Source of the DNA: Haloferax sp. Atlit-12N
Lineage (GTDB): Archaea; Halobacteriota; Halobacteria; Halobacteriales; Haloferacaceae
Assembly (NCBI RefSeq): GCF_003383095.1
Contig: NZ_PSYW01000001.1
Span: 744,001 to 808,000 of the forward strand
DNA length: 64,000 nt
Direction of reading: 5' to 3'
Shown here one piece after another: positions 60,748-64,000 of the stretch. The notes beneath the pieces are model-generated. The model saw only the letters and a list, made by a program, of their open reading frames with translations. It was not told the origin of the DNA and ran no database searches. Positions within the stretch are counted from its first letter, which is position 1, and each line of letters starts with the position of its first letter. The translations under genes were made by a program, and so were the position numbers.

Positions 60748-61461
60748 ATGGGCGACCTCCCCGACGAGTTTAACTGTACTATCACGAACTGGGAGTACAT
60801 CTACGGCCTCTGCCGCGACGTTTCGGACGAGGTCAAAACATCCGAGTTCGAACCCGACGTCATCGTCGCGTTGGCCCGCGGCGGCTGGTTCGCCGGCCGG
60901 TGCATCTGTGACTTCCTCGGGCTGGACGACCTGACGAGCCTGAAGATGGAACACTACGTCGGGACGGCCCAGAAATCGAACGAGCCGGAGGTCCGCTACC
61001 CGATGCCGGAAGGCAGCGTCGAGGGCAAGGACGTGCTCATCATCGACGACATCGCCGACACCGGCGGCTCCATCAAGCGCGCACACGAGTACGTCAACGA
61101 GCGCAACGCGGGCGAGGTCCGGACCGCGACGCTCCAACTCCTCCAGACCAGCGAGTTCGAACCCGACTACGTCGGCGAGCGCCTCGAAGAGTGGGCGTGG
61201 GTCGTCTACCCGTGGAACTTCATCGAGGACATGATCGACCTCACCTCGGGCGTCATGGCGAAAGCCGACGACGACACCTTCGAACTCGAAGACATCCGCC
61301 ACTACCTCGCGGAGTTCCACGACGTGGACCGCATCGAGATGGAAATCGCCCAACCCGACCGGATGCCGGAAGTCATGTCCGAGATGGAGCGCCGCGGCTA
61401 CGTCGAGTCCACCGGCGACGGCGCGTGGCGACTCCTCGAAAACGACGGCGTCGGGGCCTGA
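60748..61461 (+). CDS. Purine phosphoribosyltransferase with C-terminal winged-helix-like region
   Basis: The 237-residue protein has the PRTase PRPP-binding loop VLIIDDIADTGGSIKRA (about 95-111) and the earlier VIVALARGGWFAGRCICDFLGLDDLT with EHYVGTAQKSNEP. It should transfer a phosphoribosyl group to guanine, xanthine or a similar base. The last 60 residues (FELEDIRHYLAEFHDVDRIEMEIAQPDRMPEVMSEMERRGYVESTG) resemble a winged-helix module, typical of haloarchaeal purine salvage regulators or enzymes. From position, the MTA phosphorylase 1.7 kb on is a pathway neighbour. Confidence 0.85.
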   Translation: MGDLPDEFNCTITNWEYIYGLCRDVSDEVKTSEFEPDVIVALARGGWFAGRCICDFLGLDDLTSLKMEHYVGTAQKSNEPEVRYPMPEGSVEGKDVLIIDDIADTGGSIKRAHEYVNERNAGEVRTATLQLLQTSEFEPDYVGERLEEWAWVVYPWNFIEDMIDLTSGVMAKADDDTFELEDIRHYLAEFHDVDRIEMEIAQPDRMPEVMSEMERRGYVESTGDGAWRLLENDGVGA

Positions 61462-61651
61462 ACGCGGCGCACTCGGTTCGCCCGATTCGTTGACTGCTTC
61501 GACTTGTTCGAACCTTCGGTCCCGTTTGACTGCTTCGACAGTCGGTTGCATCTCTCTGGCTCTGTTGGGATCCGCAGCCGCTGATAGATTGCTGAGGGCG
61601 TGCTGAATACAACGCGCGTGTGCTGCAGATAGCCAGAACTGCTCCGCCCGC
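61462..61651. other. Intergenic region with IS-end-like sequence
   Basis: No gene is supported. GTGCTGAATA at 61600-61609 recurs inverted as TATTCAGCAC at 62019-62028, on the other side of the orphan gene. TTGACTGCTTCGAC occurs twice nearby (about 61490 and 61526). The base composition is lower in G+C than the surrounding genes. Confidence 0.5.
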
Positions 61652-61891
61652 TCACCCTTCGAATTCTTCGTCCCGAGATTCGTACCGCAGAATCAATCTA
61701 CCGGGCGTTGGCCTTCGCGTGGCGTTCCGAATCGTCTCGAACTGTTCTAACATCTCTGTCGAGTCACTCGACCCCTTGCGAAGTGTCCGTGACTCCTCCC
61801 GGAGTGAGTTGTACAGACGCTCCATCAGTAGTTCAACGGCGTGCGCGTCTGTCTTCGAATCGATCTCGAACACGGCCTCGTACTTGCCCAT
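61652..61891 (-). CDS. Orphan 79-residue protein
   Basis: The ATG at 61891 gives 79 residues, KYEAVFEIDSKTDAHAVELLMERLYNSLREESRTLRK and a C-terminal helix with RPTPGRLILRYESRDEE. The alternating beta-helix pattern suggests a small ferredoxin-like or KH-like fold. A TTATCTTT element 27 bases upstream on the minus strand supports expression. It lies in low-GC sequence flanked by short inverted repeats, so it could have been brought in by an insertion element, although I recall similar short proteins in other haloarchaea. Confidence 0.6.
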   Translation of the reverse strand: MGKYEAVFEIDSKTDAHAVELLMERLYNSLREESRTLRKGSSDSTEMLEQFETIRNATRRPTPGRLILRYESRDEEFEG

Positions 61892-62146
61892 GGTGCACTT
61901 AGTTCCGGTCGAAAGATAACGATTGTTCCTAGAGAAACGTGGCGGGGTCTGTGATAGCTGTCGGTTCCGTTGATATCTGCCCTGTATTGGGTCATCACTC
62001 TGCTGCATACGCCCTCTCTATTCAGCACACGACATCTATCAGGTTTTGAGAATTTCAACAGAGTCATTCTCTCTGCTCATACTCGACCTCCTTCCGGACT
62101 CGCCCGAAGCGAAACGTTCGTTTGCGTGACGCGCTTCGGCACGCGC
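61892..62146. other. Intergenic region with the second inverted-repeat arm
   Basis: It holds the promoter of the orphan gene at its left end and TATTCAGCAC (62019-62028). No gene is supported. The right end is the AEC promoter region. Confidence 0.5.
62104..62139 (+). promoter_or_regulatory. Nested inverted repeats in the AEC promoter
   Basis: CCGAAGCG (62104-62111) pairs with CGCTTCGG (62132-62139), and inside it AAACG-tt-CGTTT (62112-62123) is a perfect small palindrome. The inner repeat sits about where a TATA element would be, 27 bases before the ATG at 62147. Confidence 0.5.
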
Positions 62147-63121
62147 ATGTCGCTGTTTTCTATCTTCGTCACCGCGCTTCTGCCGATTCTCGCTATCGGC
62201 GCGGTCGGCTTCGCCCTCGGCCGCGTCCGCGACGTTGACCCCGAGCCACTCAACACGGTCACGGTGTACGTCCTCGCGCCGGTGCTCGTGTTCTACAGCC
62301 TCGCGACGACCGAACTCGCCGGCGAGACGCTGGCGACCATCACCGCCGGCGTCGTCGTCTACCACGTCGCCATGCTCCTCGTCGCGGGCGGCGTCGCCCG
62401 ACTCGCCGGCGTCTCCGAACCCCTCCTCGGGGCGCTCGTCCTCGTCGCCGCCTTTCCGAACTCCGGGAACTACGGCATCCCCGTCAGTTCGTTCGCCTTC
62501 GGCGACACCGGCCGCTCGACGGCCGTCGTCTACCTCGCCGTCCAGAGCGTCCTCATCTACACGTTAGGCGTGTACATCGCCGGTCGCGGGGGCGACCGCG
62601 ACGACGGCGCGCCGGGGTGGCGCGTCGGCCTCGAACGTATCGTCCGCATCCCGCTCGTGTACGCCGTCGTCGCCGCGCTCGCCGCTCGGTGGCTTGGTGT
62701 CGTCCCGCCGACGGGCGTCCCCGCGATGGAGACGTTGCGGCTCGTCGGCGACTCGTCGATTCCGATGATGCTTCTCATCCTCGGCATCCAACTCGCGGGG
62801 GCCGACCTCGGCTCCACGCTCTCGGAAGTCGGCGTCGTCGCCGCGCTCAAGATAGTCGTCGCGCCCGCGGTCGCGGTCGGCGTCGCGCTCGTCGCCGGCT
62901 TCGGCGACCCGACGGTCGCGCGGACGTTCGTCCTCGAATCCGCGATGCCCGCGGCCGTCACGCCGCTCATCCTCGTCGCGGAGTTCGGCGACGCCACCGG
63001 AACCGGCTCTGCCACCTCGCTCGCCGAGTTCGTCTCCGCGGCCGTCTTCGCGACGACGCTCCTCAGCGTGCCCGCGCTCTCGGTGCTCATCTACCTCTTG
63101 GACCACGGCTTCGTGGTGTAG
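62147..63121 (+). CDS. AEC-family auxin-efflux-carrier-like transporter
   Basis: The 324-residue protein has about ten transmembrane helices in two similar halves, with the family pattern LNTVTVYVLAPVLVFYSLATTEL (35-57) and FPNSGNYGIPVSSFAFGDTGRS (about 103-124), then FVLESAMPAAVTPLILVAEFG in the second half. AEC carriers move small organic anions such as malate or malonate, usually by ion coupling. Substrate unknown. A short hydrophilic loop (GRGGDRDDGAPG, about 147-158) divides the halves. Confidence 0.87.
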   Translation: MSLFSIFVTALLPILAIGAVGFALGRVRDVDPEPLNTVTVYVLAPVLVFYSLATTELAGETLATITAGVVVYHVAMLLVAGGVARLAGVSEPLLGALVLVAAFPNSGNYGIPVSSFAFGDTGRSTAVVYLAVQSVLIYTLGVYIAGRGGDRDDGAPGWRVGLERIVRIPLVYAVVAALAARWLGVVPPTGVPAMETLRLVGDSSIPMMLLILGIQLAGADLGSTLSEVGVVAALKIVVAPAVAVGVALVAGFGDPTVARTFVLESAMPAAVTPLILVAEFGDATGTGSATSLAEFVSAAVFATTLLSVPALSVLIYLLDHGFVV

Positions 63122-63166
63122 CCCCCGTTTCGCCACGATTTTGTGCGCCCTCCTCCACCTCCGAGT

Positions 63167-64000
63167 ATGAAAATCGGATTCATCGGTGGCAGCGGTATCT
63201 ACGAGGCGCTCCCGCTGGAGAACACCCGCGAGGAACCCGTCGAGACGCCGTTCGGCGAACCCTCAACGACGCCCATCGTCGGCGAGTTCGGCGACACCGG
63301 CCGCGAGGTCGTCTTCCTCCCGCGACACGGCCCGGACCACCAGCACTCGCCGACGACGCTCCCCTACCGCGCGAACATCTTCGCGCTGAAGCAACTCGGC
63401 GTCACCCACGTCCTCGCCAGCAACGCCGTCGGCAGCCTCAAAGAGGACCTGCCGCCGCAGACGCTCGTCGTCCCCGACCAGATTTACGACCGCACGAAAC
63501 ACCGTCCCCTGACGTTCTTCGACGAGGGCATCGTCGTCCACCAGCCCTTCGCGATGCCGTACGACGAGGAACTCGTCTCCATCCTCGCCGAGGCCGCCGA
63601 AGAGGCGACCGACGCGCAGGTCCAGGAGGGCGGCACCTACGTCTGCATCGAGGGCCCCTCGTACTCCACGAAGGCCGAAAGCGAACACTACCGCGCGCAG
63701 GGCTGGGACGTCATCGGCATGACGACCATCCCCGAGGCCAAACTCGCCCGGGAGGCCGAGATGGCCTACGCGACCATCACCGGCGTCACCGACTACGACG
63801 TCTGGAAGGAAGACAGCGAAGTCACGCTCGACGAAGTGCTGAAGAACGCCGCCGCCAACGAGGAGGCAATCAAGGAGACCGTCGAGGCCGCCATCCGCAA
63901 GATTCCCGACGGCCACGAGACCGACAGCCACACTGCGCTCGAAGGGACCATCAACACGCCCGACGAGGCCATCCCCGCCGAGACGAAAGCAAAGCTCGCG
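63167..64000 (+). CDS. mtaP: S-methyl-5'-thioadenosine phosphorylase, 3' end outside window
   Basis: 278 codons are present and the frame is still open at the right edge. Signatures are IGFIGGSGIYEALPLE (3-18), PRHGPDHQHSPTTLPYRANIFALKQLGVTHVLASNAVGSL (about 52-91) and CIEGPSYSTKAESEHYRAQGWDVIGMTTIPEAKLAREAEMAYATI. It phosphorolyses methylthioadenosine to adenine and methylthioribose-1-phosphate, salvaging purine and methionine sulfur. The late loop keeps the typical TGVTDYDVW. A CGATTTTGTG element 27 bases upstream suggests a leaderless mRNA. Confidence 0.92.
   Translation, partial: MKIGFIGGSGIYEALPLENTREEPVETPFGEPSTTPIVGEFGDTGREVVFLPRHGPDHQHSPTTLPYRANIFALKQLGVTHVLASNAVGSLKEDLPPQTLVVPDQIYDRTKHRPLTFFDEGIVVHQPFAMPYDEELVSILAEAAEEATDAQVQEGGTYVCIEGPSYSTKAESEHYRAQGWDVIGMTTIPEAKLAREAEMAYATITGVTDYDVWKEDSEVTLDEVLKNAAANEEAIKETVEAAIRKIPDGHETDSHTALEGTINTPDEAIPAETKAKLA

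Noticed and set aside
1-64000. Prophage or intact insertion sequence
   Set aside because: No integrase, transposase, capsid or portal-like gene was found anywhere in the window.

Overview
The window is high-GC chromosomal DNA from a halophilic archaeon (Halobacteria), very probably a Haloferax. Proteins are strongly acidic. Most promoters are a TATA element about 27 bases before the start codon, so most mRNAs are leaderless. Core genes are archaeal: FtsZ1, CetZ, TFB, Spt5/SecE, L44e/S27e/aIF2-alpha/Nop10 and D-aminoacyl-tRNA deacylase. From memory (no search was run), the gene order matches the Haloferax volcanii region around ftsZ1, rhomboid rhoII and the HVO_0758 zinc-finger gene, read in the opposite direction.

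0-8.5 kb: metabolic and membrane genes (DoxX, CoA-type Nudix hydrolase, glycosyltransferase, MFS carrier, aldo/keto reductase, membrane-anchored DHH phosphoesterase, NAD(P)-dependent epimerase) and a 56-residue zinc protein behind a perfect operator-like palindrome. 8.5-18.3 kb: a minus-strand cluster of eight genes for an atypical type IV pilus-like or secretion machine. It has a TadA/PilB ATPase, a TadC/PilC membrane protein, a coiled-coil protein and five secreted or membrane-anchored proteins, one of about 1,018 residues. It has no recognisable major pilin or prepilin peptidase. A cetZ tubulin-like gene is transcribed divergently from it.

19-29.5 kb: GCS2-type ligase paralogue, phosphodiesterase/sulfatase-fold protein, 8-TM protein, PolX-Mut7-C pair, CPBP protease, GrpB and DUF302 proteins. 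29.5-37.5 kb: DNA and information genes: NreA with a PCNA-binding tail, a TFB whose zinc-ribbon cysteines are all replaced, RNase HI, a PadR regulator, pyrophosphatase, an AN1-rhomboid protease, and an endonuclease V gene that has lost its 3' end and runs into an SDR gene.

37.5-47.4 kb: Get3/ArsA ATPase, CinA, PHP protein, SecE-Spt5, FtsZ1, DtdA, a remnant of a cation exchanger beside an intact one, and AroE. 47.4-52.5 kb: an acidic helix-hairpin-helix protein, the pabB-pabA-pabC operon for p-aminobenzoate, and a Rieske protein. 52.5-56.8 kb: initiator tRNA-Met with a partial copy of its 3' end and two hairpins downstream, then GtrA, GT2 and a large YYY-motif membrane protein, probably cell-surface glycan functions. 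56.9-64 kb: a translation operon, PAC2 chaperone, PhzF protein, a 56-residue zinc protein, a phosphoribosyltransferase, an orphan gene framed by short inverted repeats, an AEC transporter, and mtaP running off the right end.

No CRISPR array, intact insertion sequence, prophage, rRNA or replication origin was seen.
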